Below are positions 18,325-27,389 of a stretch of 46,054 nucleotides of DNA, piece after piece. The DNA lies in NCBI GenBank assembly GCA_030680835.1, contig JAUXUD010000050.1, forward strand, positions 1 to 46,054, in the 5' to 3' direction. The notes under the pieces are model-generated. The model was not told the DNA's origin and searched no databases. It saw nothing but the letters and a program-made list of their open reading frames with translations. This stretch comes from Bacteroidota bacterium (lineage in GTDB: Bacteria; Bacteroidota; Bacteroidia; UKL13-3). A program made the position numbers and the translations under genes. The first letter of the stretch is position 1, and each line of letters starts with the position of its first letter.

Positions 18325-19023
18325 ATGGAACAAAACACCAATCCGGATGGTAGCACCCAAGCGGTCACTACCCCAAAAAGAAAACAATCGGCCAGTCTCA
18401 TTCCCAGAAATGAGGCAGATTTATTGTATCAGGCATTTTTGGTAAACAAAGCCTGGACACTTAACCCAAACATTAACTTAATATGGATGGATCAACCCGA
18501 TTTTGAAACATTAATCGACACCGGGGTTGAAAGCTTTAACCTCAAAAACAAAAGCAAAGGAGGCAGGCCTATATTAACTACAGGGCTTCAAAAGGCAGAC
18601 GATGAAATTGAAGATGCAATCCGGGCTATTAAAATTTATCTGGCAAAAAAATACAAAACGGTAAAAGCTGCAACTCCGTACTATTACAAATTTGGAATTG
18701 AGCACGTAAATGATTCCTACATTTATCCAGGCGAACGCAGTGCCCGACTTGCTGCATTAACCCAAACCATCAGTGCCATTTTAGAAGAAGGATTTGGTAC
18801 CGAAGAATATGGAACTGCATTTTGGACTGCAATGAAAACAAAATACACCACCTTGTATAATCAATCCAGTGATGTAGATGGAACGGTATCCATAAAAGTA
18901 AGCGACAAAAACCAGCAATTAAAAATGATTCGGAAAGTATTGAAATCCCTTACCTGTGTGCTGGAAGGAAATTATCCGGATAACTATGAGAGCACGCTGC
19001 GGAGCTGGGGGTACCAGAAGTAG
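18325..19023 (+). CDS. Hypothetical protein, 232 aa
   Basis: The ATG at 18325 (AACCATGG context) is preferred over 18265, since the upstream extension is hydrophobic and unlike the rest. The product begins with a polar tail (MEQNTNPDGSTQAV, then KRKQSASLIPRNEADLLYQA) and is then mixed helix-rich without membrane segments. The C-terminal half has KNQQLKMIRKVLKSLTCVL, a likely amphipathic helix. No catalytic motif or family was recognised. It probably acts in the cytoplasm. It stands alone after the minisatellite; an 8-bp-period array begins immediately after its stop codon. No distinct promoter match was found upstream, although 18075-18324 is AT-rich. Confidence 0.75.
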   Translation: MEQNTNPDGSTQAVTTPKRKQSASLIPRNEADLLYQAFLVNKAWTLNPNINLIWMDQPDFETLIDTGVESFNLKNKSKGGRPILTTGLQKADDEIEDAIRAIKIYLAKKYKTVKAATPYYYKFGIEHVNDSYIYPGERSARLAALTQTISAILEEGFGTEEYGTAFWTAMKTKYTTLYNQSSDVDGTVSIKVSDKNQQLKMIRKVLKSLTCVLEGNYPDNYESTLRSWGYQK

Positions 19024-19132
19024 TGTGGGAGTGGGAGTGTAGGAGGGTAGGAGTGTATGAGGGTAGGATGGTATGAGGGTAGGAATTTATGCGGGTAGTA
19101 TAGTTCATACTTCATAGTTCATACTTCATACT
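19024..19132. repeat. Octad array followed by complementary heptad units
   Basis: Directly after a stop codon the sequence steps in 8 bp: GTAGGAGG, GTAGGAGT, GTATGAGG, GTAGGATG, GTATGAGG, GTAGGAAT. It then switches to a 7-bp period of TTCATAC, TTCATAG, TTCATAC, TTCATAC. The second part is complementary to GTATGA in the first, so the whole can fold back on itself. The tail TTCATACTTCATACTTTC is the same as at the end of the array near 4377-4395. Confidence 0.85.
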
Positions 19133-19161
19133 TTCCCCGTAATCTGAAGACAAGCATCATT

Positions 19162-19201
19162 AAAAAAAGCAATGAACCGATTTTGGTTTGTTGCTTTTTT
19201 T
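19162..19201. terminator. Bidirectional terminator-like hairpin (twin of 4429-4468)
   Basis: AAAAAAAGCAA (19162-19172) pairs with TTGCTTTTTTT (19191-19201); the inner AACC/GGTT pair is fully Watson-Crick around a GATTTT loop. Sequence identity with 4429-4468 is nearly complete, so the terminator has been copied together with the repeat that follows it. Confidence 0.7.
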
Positions 19202-19300
19202 TTGAGGTAATGTATAGCAGCAAAAGTTAACAGGTGAGTTTAAAAAAAAGATTGTTTGATGGTTTGGAATGCTGAAATAAAGCACTGGAGCTTAGGCAGA
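19202..19300. repeat. Dispersed intergenic repeat, copy B (upstream of fic)
   Basis: Shares TTGAGGTAATGTATAGC, CAAAAGTTAACAGG, TTGTTTGATGGTTTGGAAT and CTGAAATAAAGC with the other copies, then diverges where copies A, C and D have their 10-bp stem. The minus-strand frame reads LYFSIPNHQT without a stop, as in the other copies. It is the most truncated member. Confidence 0.75.
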
Positions 19301-19404
19301 CCTATAGTGGTAATTTTTGGGGACAGTGCTATCCCGAACATTTGTGTAAGAAACGAACAGATGAATTACCAAAATGACGACACTGCAAATGTCAAAATGA
19401 CTGT

Positions 19405-19412
19405 TATCTTTG
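19405..19412 (+). promoter_or_regulatory. Candidate -7 element for fic
   Basis: TATCTTTG matches TAnnTTTG exactly and sits 27 bp before the fic ATG. No TTTG is found at the right distance upstream, so the promoter may be weak or activator-dependent. Confidence 0.45.
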
Positions 19413-19438
19413 AGGCAGAAATTTATTAAATAGGCATC

Positions 19439-20818
19439 ATGCAAAATACAATCAACAAAATAGAAGAATTGAGCTCAACTCTAAAGAAAGTTCGTCCTAT
19501 GAAGGCTGAGTTTCAAAAAAAGTTGGACAGGAAGTTTCGACTTGAATTCAATTACAACTCTAATCACATAGAGGGAAACACCCTAACATACAGTGAAACA
19601 GAGTTGCTCCTAATTTTTGACGAGACGAAAGGGAACCACACTTTGCGTGAGTATGAAGAAATGATAGCACATGATGTTGCTTTACAGTTAGTAAGCGATT
19701 GGGCTGACGACAAAGAGAGACCTTTAACAGAAGCCAACATCAAAAATCTCAATGAAGTTATGCTTGTAAAACCATTTTGGAAAGATGCAATTACTCCTGA
19801 CGGACAGAAGTCAAGACGACTGATAAAAGTTGGAGACTATAAAGAATTTCCCAATTCAGTTCAGTTAAGCAATGGAGAAATTTTTGAATATGCGTCTGTA
19901 ACAGACACACCAATTCTCATGGGAGAATTAATACAATGGTATCGTACCGAAGAGCAAAAAAACGAATTTCATCCTGTTGCTTTAGCGGCAATATTGCATT
20001 ACAAGTTAGTTCGCATACATCCATTTGACGATGGCAATGGCAGGATTTCCCGACTGCTCATGAATTATGTTTTGTTAAAAAATAATTTGCCTCCTGTTGT
20101 GATTAAATCTGCTGACAAAAGAAATTACCTTTCAGCACTAAACAGTGCCGATGCAGGCGACTTAAATTCATTCATTAAATATATTGCACAACAATTAGTG
20201 TGGAGTTTAGAAATAAGTATTAAAGCAGCCAATGGAGAAAGTATAGAAGAACCTGATGATGTAGAAAAGGAAATTTCAATTTGGAAAAAGCAAGCTGCAC
20301 AAAATGTTGTGAATGCAACACATCGTAGTGATGACTTGATTTATGAAATATATACCAATGGTGTTCAAGAAATGTTTGAACAGTTTGCAGACAAGCACAA
20401 ACAATTTTATGACTTGTTTCACAAATCAGGTTGCTATACATACAAGAACAGTGGAGGACAAGAAGGAACTCAATGGCTGACTGATGAAATTTATAAAATT
20501 GTTTTGAACCCCAAAGCACTGTTTGTCGATGCTGGTGAAGTTCCTGAATTAGCTATCGCTGATGATACTTTCAGAAACATTTTCATCCAGGTAAATTTGC
20601 AGGAATACAAATACAACGAAACAGACCCGTTTACAATTCAACCCCGACTAATGATTGAGTTTCATTCATACAAATACGAGGTGCAATACGGGAATAAAAA
20701 AATTGAAAAAGTTTATGGTGAGTTGCTTAACGCTGACGAAAGAAAAGAAATAATAGCGGACTGCCTAAAAGCTGTGTTTGCAGAAATCAAAGTTAAATCT
20801 GGAAATGGTAAGCATTAA
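19439..20818 (+). CDS. Fic-domain protein, class II (autoinhibited) AMP-transferase type
   Basis: The 459-aa protein has the full Fic motif HPFDDGNGRISR at residues 194-205, the active site for transferring AMP from ATP to target hydroxyls. An N-terminal S41-N-H-I-E45-G fits the inhibitory (S/T)xxxE(G/N) helix, which makes it a class II enzyme with intramolecular control. LDRKFRLEFNYNSNHIEGN is the typical Fic_N opening. Residues about 280-459 form an extra C-terminal domain of unknown type. Such proteins act as toxins or as signalling enzymes on endogenous targets. It is a single gene between repeat copies B and C, which fits an accessory or mobile origin. Confidence 0.92.
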   Translation: MQNTINKIEELSSTLKKVRPMKAEFQKKLDRKFRLEFNYNSNHIEGNTLTYSETELLLIFDETKGNHTLREYEEMIAHDVALQLVSDWADDKERPLTEANIKNLNEVMLVKPFWKDAITPDGQKSRRLIKVGDYKEFPNSVQLSNGEIFEYASVTDTPILMGELIQWYRTEEQKNEFHPVALAAILHYKLVRIHPFDDGNGRISRLLMNYVLLKNNLPPVVIKSADKRNYLSALNSADAGDLNSFIKYIAQQLVWSLEISIKAANGESIEEPDDVEKEISIWKKQAAQNVVNATHRSDDLIYEIYTNGVQEMFEQFADKHKQFYDLFHKSGCYTYKNSGGQEGTQWLTDEIYKIVLNPKALFVDAGEVPELAIADDTFRNIFIQVNLQEYKYNETDPFTIQPRLMIEFHSYKYEVQYGNKKIEKVYGELLNADERKEIIADCLKAVFAEIKVKSGNGKH

Positions 20819-20825
20819 CAAACAG

Positions 20826-21035
20826 TTCTGCAAACAATACCACAAAAGCAGCAGGAGTGTTTAAATAAAAGTCTGTTTGATGGTTTGGAAATATAAAATA
20901 AAGCGGTAACCTTGTTAGGCCCAAATAATTAATCAGGTGTGCCTGCAAAACGGTTGGAGGTGATGGTGTAATAGTAAGGGGGATAAAGAAGTTATGCAAT
21001 ATACTAAGAGAGTCAGAAAAACACAAATTAAGCGT
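20826..21035. repeat. Dispersed intergenic repeat, copy C (upstream of the lipoprotein gene)
   Basis: Starts a few bases after the fic stop with CACAAAAGCAGCAGGAGTG and contains GTCTGTTTGATGGTTTGGAA, ATAAAGCGGTAACC and CTGCAAAACGGTTGGA. The stem pairs GGTAACCTTG (20905-20914) with CAGGTGTGCC (20934-20943) at 8 of 10 positions around a 19-nt loop. A 77-codon minus-strand frame (20793-21026) contains GLTRLPLYF and PNHQTDFYLNTP, shared with copy D. It ends near AAGCGTGAAAATG, also echoed in copy D. Confidence 0.82.
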
Positions 21036-21061
21036 GAAAATGAATTTTACTATTAAATAAC

Positions 21062-21655
21062 ATGACTAAAAAAATATTAATCGTAATAAGTGTCATAGGA
21101 CTGATTCAATTAATAATTATTGCATGTTGTCCAGACCCGAAAACATATTATAATAGGATTACGGGTATTGAAGTTGAGAATTGTAGCCTTAAAACCGACT
21201 TAGGAGATAGTGTAGTTTTATCACAAAATGATTTTCGTATTCGATTGAGAATTATGAAAGAGACATTTGCTCAGATTTTTAATCCATCAGCCTTAATAAA
21301 TAGTGCTTATGCAACATCCTGTGAAGATAACTTTGTGGGACTAAAATCTGATATTATTTATTTTACGATTACATGTAATAAAGAAATACTTAATACCCAA
21401 GCTGGAGTGCCAATAGATTATAATAAACTGAATGTTTACAAGATTGGATTTACAGAAGATTCAAAAAACCAACGGAAAACAATTAATGAATGGCTTGACA
21501 TTTTGAATAATGGAGGATATTTATTGGCTTTTGAATGGTATTTCGAATTTAATCAAAATATAAATCCCAATGGCTTCTTAAAGTTTAAGATTAATATTAA
21601 ACAAGAGGATGGAACTGAATTTGAAGTTGAAACAAACTCGATAAAGATTAAATAA
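21062..21655 (+). CDS. Putative lipoprotein, 197 aa
   Basis: The N-terminus MTKKILIVISVIGLIQLI followed by IIACCPDP is a hydrophobic signal ending in a Cys that fits a lipobox, so the protein is probably lipid-anchored after cleavage before Cys22 or Cys23. The rest is rich in beta-type residues, with SCEDNFVGLKSDIIYFTI and a C-terminal FLKFKINIKQEDGTEFEVET strand pair. Two further cysteines could form a disulfide. No family could be named with confidence. The ATG follows repeat copy C by about 30 bp, and a 105-bp imperfect palindrome follows the stop. It is probably an accessory gene. Confidence 0.72.
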   Translation: MTKKILIVISVIGLIQLIIIACCPDPKTYYNRITGIEVENCSLKTDLGDSVVLSQNDFRIRLRIMKETFAQIFNPSALINSAYATSCEDNFVGLKSDIIYFTITCNKEILNTQAGVPIDYNKLNVYKIGFTEDSKNQRKTINEWLDILNNGGYLLAFEWYFEFNQNINPNGFLKFKINIKQEDGTEFEVETNSIKIK

Positions 21656-21674
21656 AGTACGTTACACAACACAA

Positions 21675-21779
21675 GGTTTGGCCAATAAGGGATTCAGTGG
21701 TAAGCGAAATGTTGTAGTCCGCTTCAATTTTTCATGTACCTTGATAGGAAATCGCCCGCAACCTATTACTGGCCAAACC
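21675..21779. repeat. Imperfect 105-bp palindrome after the lipoprotein gene
   Basis: GGTTTGGCCA (21675-21684) is the exact reverse complement of TGGCCAAACC (21770-21779); the arms extend inward as ATAAGG versus CTATTAC with small differences. An inner stem AAGCG/CGCTT (21702-21706, 21720-21724) lies off-centre. No ORF in this interval has a convincing start. The size and layout match the palindromes after higA and after the TraB-like gene. Confidence 0.6.
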
Positions 21780-21835
21780 GCCGAGCAAAGGTTACCAGTG
21801 ATTTTACAAAGCAAAATACCAGGACAATTAATCAT

Positions 21836-22810
21836 ATGAAACGAACCACATTTATATTGACTTTTACTTTATGGACATCCATAACATTTGGTCAGACTCA
21901 ACAATATTATGACCTTGTTAAAATGGCGGATTCATTATATGAGGCGAAGGATTATAAGAATTCTGGTTTAACCTATTCAATCGCTTTTAAATCTAATGAT
22001 AGGAAAGCTACTTTATGGGACCGATATAACGCTGCATGTTCATGGGCAAGGGCAGGTTACCCCGACAGTGCTTTTTTTAATTTATATCATATTGCAACCA
22101 TGATGAAATTTAAAAATTACGGACAAGTTATAACTGACACAGACCTGAAAACATTGCACGATGATTTAAGATGGAAGCCTCTACTTGATATAATAAAGCA
22201 GAACAAGGACAAAGCAGAGGCTAATTTAATTAAGCCATTGGTTATTCAACTGGACTCCATTTATCTTGATGACCAGACCTACAGAAGACAATTAATCGAG
22301 ATTGAAAAAAAACTGGGTTGGGGATCAAAAGAATCAGAACAAATATGGGATATAATCCGTGTTAAAGATTCACTTAATGAAATGGCTGTAAAAGGAATAT
22401 TAGACCAATATGGTTGGTTGGGAGTAGACTCCATTGGTGAACAGGGAAACAAGACTTTGTTTCTCGTTATCCAGCATTCAAATCCGGTTACCCAAATAAA
22501 GTATTTGCCTATGATGAGGGATGCGGTAAAAAGAGGGAAAGCAAATGGAAGTAGTTTAGCTTTGCTAGAAGACAGAGTTGCATTGGGTCAGGGTAAAATG
22601 CAGATATATGGAAGTCAATTATGGCAGGATTCGTCGGGAACTTATGTTCAACCCATTGAAGATGTTGAAAATGTAGATAAGAGAAGGGCTTTAATTGGAC
22701 TTCAACCGATGGCAGAATATCTTAAATTCTGGAACTTAAGCTGGAGTATTGAAAAATACAAAAAAGAACTACCAATAATTGAAGAGAAAGTGAAAGAACG
22801 ACAGAAATAA
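21836..22810 (+). CDS. Exported DUF6624-type protein with TPR-like N-terminus
   Basis: The ATG at 21836 starts the signal peptide MKRTTFILTFTLWTSITFGQ; the upstream in-frame extension from 21734 overlaps a palindrome and is rejected. The 324-aa protein has a TPR-like helical region (about residues 20-130, with RYNAACSWARAGYPDSAFF). Its C-terminal part has FLVIQHSNPVTQIKYLPMMR and KMQIYGSQLWQDSSG, characteristic of the DUF6624 family as I recall it. That family has no established activity. The gap to the next gene is 27 bp, suggesting a transcription unit with the immunity-like gene. Confidence 0.7.
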   Translation: MKRTTFILTFTLWTSITFGQTQQYYDLVKMADSLYEAKDYKNSGLTYSIAFKSNDRKATLWDRYNAACSWARAGYPDSAFFNLYHIATMMKFKNYGQVITDTDLKTLHDDLRWKPLLDIIKQNKDKAEANLIKPLVIQLDSIYLDDQTYRRQLIEIEKKLGWGSKESEQIWDIIRVKDSLNEMAVKGILDQYGWLGVDSIGEQGNKTLFLVIQHSNPVTQIKYLPMMRDAVKRGKANGSSLALLEDRVALGQGKMQIYGSQLWQDSSGTYVQPIEDVENVDKRRALIGLQPMAEYLKFWNLSWSIEKYKKELPIIEEKVKERQK

Positions 22811-22837
22811 AACCTGTAATAAAAGGTTGCAATTGTT

Positions 22838-23350
22838 ATGCAGAACAAGCATCCAAAAAATACCGCAAAACAGTCAAAGCGTTATGCATTTGTTGCAGTG
22901 CATCGGGGAGGTTCGCTAACAAAAGAGAACCATCGCAAGTTAATGAAGTGGGCAAGAGTATGTGCTGAACATGTATTGCCGCTTATTGACAAGGAGATTG
23001 ATCAAAGACTCCTATATGCATTAGAGATAGCAAAGGAATGGGAGAAAGATCTTGTACCCACAGGTGTTGCCATTAAGGCTTCATTGGGAGCACATGCAGT
23101 GGCGAGACAATCAGAGGACCCTATATATAAAGCGGTGGCCCGTTCAATCGGACAAGCAGTAGCAACTGCGCATATGGCAGACCATTCTCTGGGTGGCGCA
23201 TTTTATGCGATTAAAGCTGTAAAACTTGCTAACAAGAATATAGAAAGGGAAAGAGATTGGCAGAACAAAAAGCTGGATGAATTGCCAGATGAACTCAGAG
23301 AAATAATTCAGGCTATGTGGAAAATGAAAGAACTGGACAGAAGATTATAG
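22838..23350 (+). CDS. Putative immunity protein (Imm5-like)
   Basis: The 170-aa cytoplasmic, fully helical protein has FVAVHRGGSLTKENHRKLMK near the start, then a repeated-helix body with AVARSIGQAVATAHMADHSL and AFYAIKAVKLANKNIERERD. These phrases are typical of a family annotated as putative immunity proteins (Imm5 group) found near polymorphic toxins. No toxin gene is adjacent, so it is an orphan immunity gene, perhaps protecting against toxins of neighbouring cells. It sits 27 bp after the DUF6624 gene in the same direction. The family call comes from recalled sequence features and was not searched. Confidence 0.72.
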   Translation: MQNKHPKNTAKQSKRYAFVAVHRGGSLTKENHRKLMKWARVCAEHVLPLIDKEIDQRLLYALEIAKEWEKDLVPTGVAIKASLGAHAVARQSEDPIYKAVARSIGQAVATAHMADHSLGGAFYAIKAVKLANKNIERERDWQNKKLDELPDELREIIQAMWKMKELDRRL

Positions 23351-23423
23351 AAAATAGAAAATAAAAAATAGAAACCATTAATAACTTAAGAAGTTCACAG
23401 CAGAACTTTTAAAAATCAAGATT

Positions 23424-23873
23424 ATGACAAACAACAGTTTAACCTTGCACAGAGTTTTGAAGGCAAGTCCTGAAAAAGTTTTCCGTGCTTTCTCTGATCC
23501 CAATGCTTATGCAAATTGGATTCCGCCCTACGGCTTTTTATGTACTGTTCATCATATGGACTTTAAAGTTGGGGGCAGTTTTAAAATGTCATTTGTAAAT
23601 TTCAGTACCGGAAACGGACATGCATTTGGGGGTAATATTTTAGAAATAAAGCCTAACGAATTTATTAAATACACCGATAAATTTGATGACCCCAATTTGC
23701 CGGGAGAGATGACCACAACCATTTGGTTAAACAAGGTATCCTGTGGCACAGAACTCAAGGTATTACAGGAAGGCATCCCATCAGTCATTCCTGTCGAAAT
23801 GTGTTATCTGGGTTGGCAGGAATCACTGGACAAACTTATAAAATTGGTTGAACCAGAAATTCCGGATGCATAA
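23424..23873 (+). CDS. SRPBCC / AHSA1-like domain protein
   Basis: The 149-aa protein has the usual features of the Activator-of-Hsp90 homology 1 (AHSA1) branch of the SRPBCC fold. These are an N-terminal LTLHRVLKASPEKVFRAFSD, then NWIPPYG, FKVGGSFKMSF, NILEIKPNEFIKYTD and a C-terminal helix with GWQESLDKLIKLVEPE. The fold encloses a hydrophobic ligand pocket; members often act in stress response or ligand binding. No specific ligand can be inferred. It is 73 bp downstream of the Imm5-like gene, and repeat copy D follows within 10 bp of its stop. Confidence 0.88.
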   Translation: MTNNSLTLHRVLKASPEKVFRAFSDPNAYANWIPPYGFLCTVHHMDFKVGGSFKMSFVNFSTGNGHAFGGNILEIKPNEFIKYTDKFDDPNLPGEMTTTIWLNKVSCGTELKVLQEGIPSVIPVEMCYLGWQESLDKLIKLVEPEIPDA

Positions 23874-23880
23874 CCTTATT

Positions 23881-24080
23881 TTTTTTTGAATAATGTATGA
23901 CCACAAAAGCAACAGGAGTGTTTATATAAAAGTATGATTGATGATTTGGAATACTGAAATAAAGCGGTAACCTTGTTAGGCCAAAACAGAAAGCCAAGGT
24001 TGCTGTAAAAAGGTTAGAAATGATGTTGGAACCGGTAGAGGATAACGAGTTTAAGCGTAATTTTAACATAAATCTAAATC
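23881..24080. repeat. Dispersed intergenic repeat, copy D (upstream of the small membrane protein gene)
   Basis: Contains TTGAATAATGTATGACCAC, AACAGGAGTGTTTATATAAA, TTGGAATACTGAAATAAAGC and AAGCGTAATTTTAAC near the end. The stem pairs GGTAACCTTG (23966-23975) with CAAGGTTGCT (23995-24004) at all ten positions, two of them G-T wobbles, around a 19-nt loop. The minus-strand frame 23836-24069 has GLTRLPLYFSIPNHQ and FYINTPVAFVV, closely matching copy C. The next gene's ATG is at 24085. Confidence 0.82.
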
Positions 24081-24084
24081 GCTA

Positions 24085-24654
24085 ATGGAGGACAATGAAA
24101 ATATAATTGTGACCGCACAATTAAAAAGTGCTTTTGTAGCTTATGCAATGACCTTTTTTATGGTTGTTGTTTTCTGTGTTATTTTAAATCAAATACTATT
24201 GAATGGCAAAAAAGAAATTGAATGGTGGTTTTTGCTTTTAGGAGTTATCATTATTTCATACATGTTCTACTTAGTATTTAGACCGCAATTTAAAAATTTA
24301 ATTATTTACCAAAACAAGATTGAAATAAAGCCTTTGTTTTCGCTTACACCCAAGACAATTAGCTACAACAATTTAAAAGGTTGGGAATTATTTGAGACAA
24401 CAGTAATGGGAGGGTTAGGCTATAACATAAGACTCATCACCATAACAAATAAATCAATTGTATTTCCAAAAGACAATTATTCCAATTACGATAAATTAAT
24501 TCATGGATTTCACAAATCAGACCTGGCATATTTAGGACAAAAAGAATTTAACAGCAGGTATAAACACGCTTATAAATTTATTTTAAAATGGAGTGCAATT
24601 TTATTCCCGATTATTTACGGAATATTTCTCTTACTTAAAGCTGCAAAGCTTTAA
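24085..24654 (+). CDS. Small membrane protein with PH-like middle region
   Basis: The 189-aa protein has two N-terminal membrane spans (FVAYAMTFFMVVVFCVIL and WWFLLLGVIIISYMFYLVF). A soluble middle segment, NLIIYQNKIEIKPLFSLTPK to LITITNKSIVFPKDN, has the strand pattern of bacterial PH-like domains. A third C-terminal span is ILFPIIYGIFLLLKAA. No enzyme motif is seen. It directly follows repeat copy D. The topology is clear from composition; the PH-like call is tentative and the role unknown. Confidence 0.7.
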   Translation: MEDNENIIVTAQLKSAFVAYAMTFFMVVVFCVILNQILLNGKKEIEWWFLLLGVIIISYMFYLVFRPQFKNLIIYQNKIEIKPLFSLTPKTISYNNLKGWELFETTVMGGLGYNIRLITITNKSIVFPKDNYSNYDKLIHGFHKSDLAYLGQKEFNSRYKHAYKFILKWSAILFPIIYGIFLLLKAAKL

Positions 24655-24753
24655 AAACAGCCAATTGTAATGCGCGGCTATTCTAAAACGATTTCTGTAA
24701 GATGTTTAAAGAAAAAACACCGGAAATTTTACAAACATTTTCCACATTGAAAA

Positions 24754-24784
24754 TTGGTTCATCCATAATGTATCAGTACATTTG
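24754..24784 (+). promoter_or_regulatory. Promoter of katG
   Basis: TTG (24754-24756) and TACATTTG (24777-24784) are separated by 20 bp and fit the Bacteroidota consensus. The expected start near 24791 gives a katG leader of roughly 185 nt that contains the hairpin at 24816-24859. Peroxide control by an OxyR-type regulator is usual for katG; no specific operator was identified. Confidence 0.6.
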
Positions 24785-24815
24785 TGATTAAACAAGGAGA
24801 GTCTCTGCATGAGGC

Positions 24816-24859
24816 GGGGCAGGCTGTGTGAAGGGAGAATTTCAAGCACAATCTGTCCC
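24816..24859 (+). ncRNA. Long hairpin in the katG leader, group II intron domain V-like
   Basis: GGGGCAG pairs with CTGTCCC, GCTGTG with CACAAT (one mismatch) and TGAA with TTCA, with a 2-nt bulge, for about 17 bp around GGGAGAAT. The arrangement AGGCTGTGTGAAGG ... TTTCAAGCACAATCT resembles bacterial group II intron domain V (AGCCGTGTG ... CACGGTTCT), but the catalytic AGC reads AGG and no intron-encoded protein lies nearby. It is either a degenerate intron relic or an unrelated leader structure. The surrounding 24655-24974 holds no gene. Confidence 0.4.
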
Positions 24860-24956
24860 GGTAAATTCAGTGGATTTTGTGGGAATGTGAGGGTGAAATT
24901 CGCTTGCGTGACCTGGTTCGCTGTAAGGTTTTGACACGAGTTCCAAGTAATAATAA

Positions 24957-27152
<2,196 letters not shown>

Positions 27153-27178
27153 CGGACTGTCAGGTTTATAAAGGGAGA

Positions 27179-27198
27179 ACCTCGCTATTGTGCGGGGT
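27179..27198 (+). terminator. Possible katG terminator hairpin
   Basis: ACCTCGC (27179-27185) pairs with GCGGGGT (27192-27198) with one T-G wobble around TATTGT, followed by ATTTATAAATAA instead of a clean T-tract. It lies 27 bp after the katG stop. Confidence 0.45.
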
Positions 27199-27225
27199 AT
27201 TTATAAATAAGTTGGATTAAAATAA

Positions 27226-27336
27226 TCTGAACCAATAGAAATTCTTATTGATAGGCACCTTATTGCTACGGTAATTGCCAGAGATGCAACGGTTTTTGGA
27301 CAGGTTGATAATGAAACAAATATTAGTGTGCCCTAA
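27226..27336 (+). other. Short stop-free fragment without a start codon
   Basis: Between two TAA stops the frame reads SEPIEILIDRHLIATVIARD then ATVFGQVDNETNISVP. It has a protein-like look but no start codon and only 36 codons. It may be the tail of a decayed gene in the katG/hlyC spacer. No family was recognised. Confidence 0.2.
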
Positions 27337-27377
27337 TCCTGTGGCGTAACTGTGTAAAACTAATGCCCCTGTTTTAA

Positions 27378-27385
27378 TAGTTTTG
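27378..27385 (+). promoter_or_regulatory. -7 element almost touching the start codon
   Basis: TAGTTTTG matches TAnnTTTG exactly and ends only 4 bp before the ATG at 27390, which would give a nearly leaderless transcript. No good -33 box is present (GTAAAAC lies in the expected zone), so the site is uncertain. Confidence 0.35.
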
Positions 27386-27389
27386 CTGA

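Noticed and set aside
20905-20921. Integron attC site in the dispersed repeat (GTTAGGC in copies C and D)
   Set aside because: GTTAGGC fits the R-prime core, but no matching RYYYAAC lies at the right place, copies A and B lack it, and there is no integron integrase in the window.
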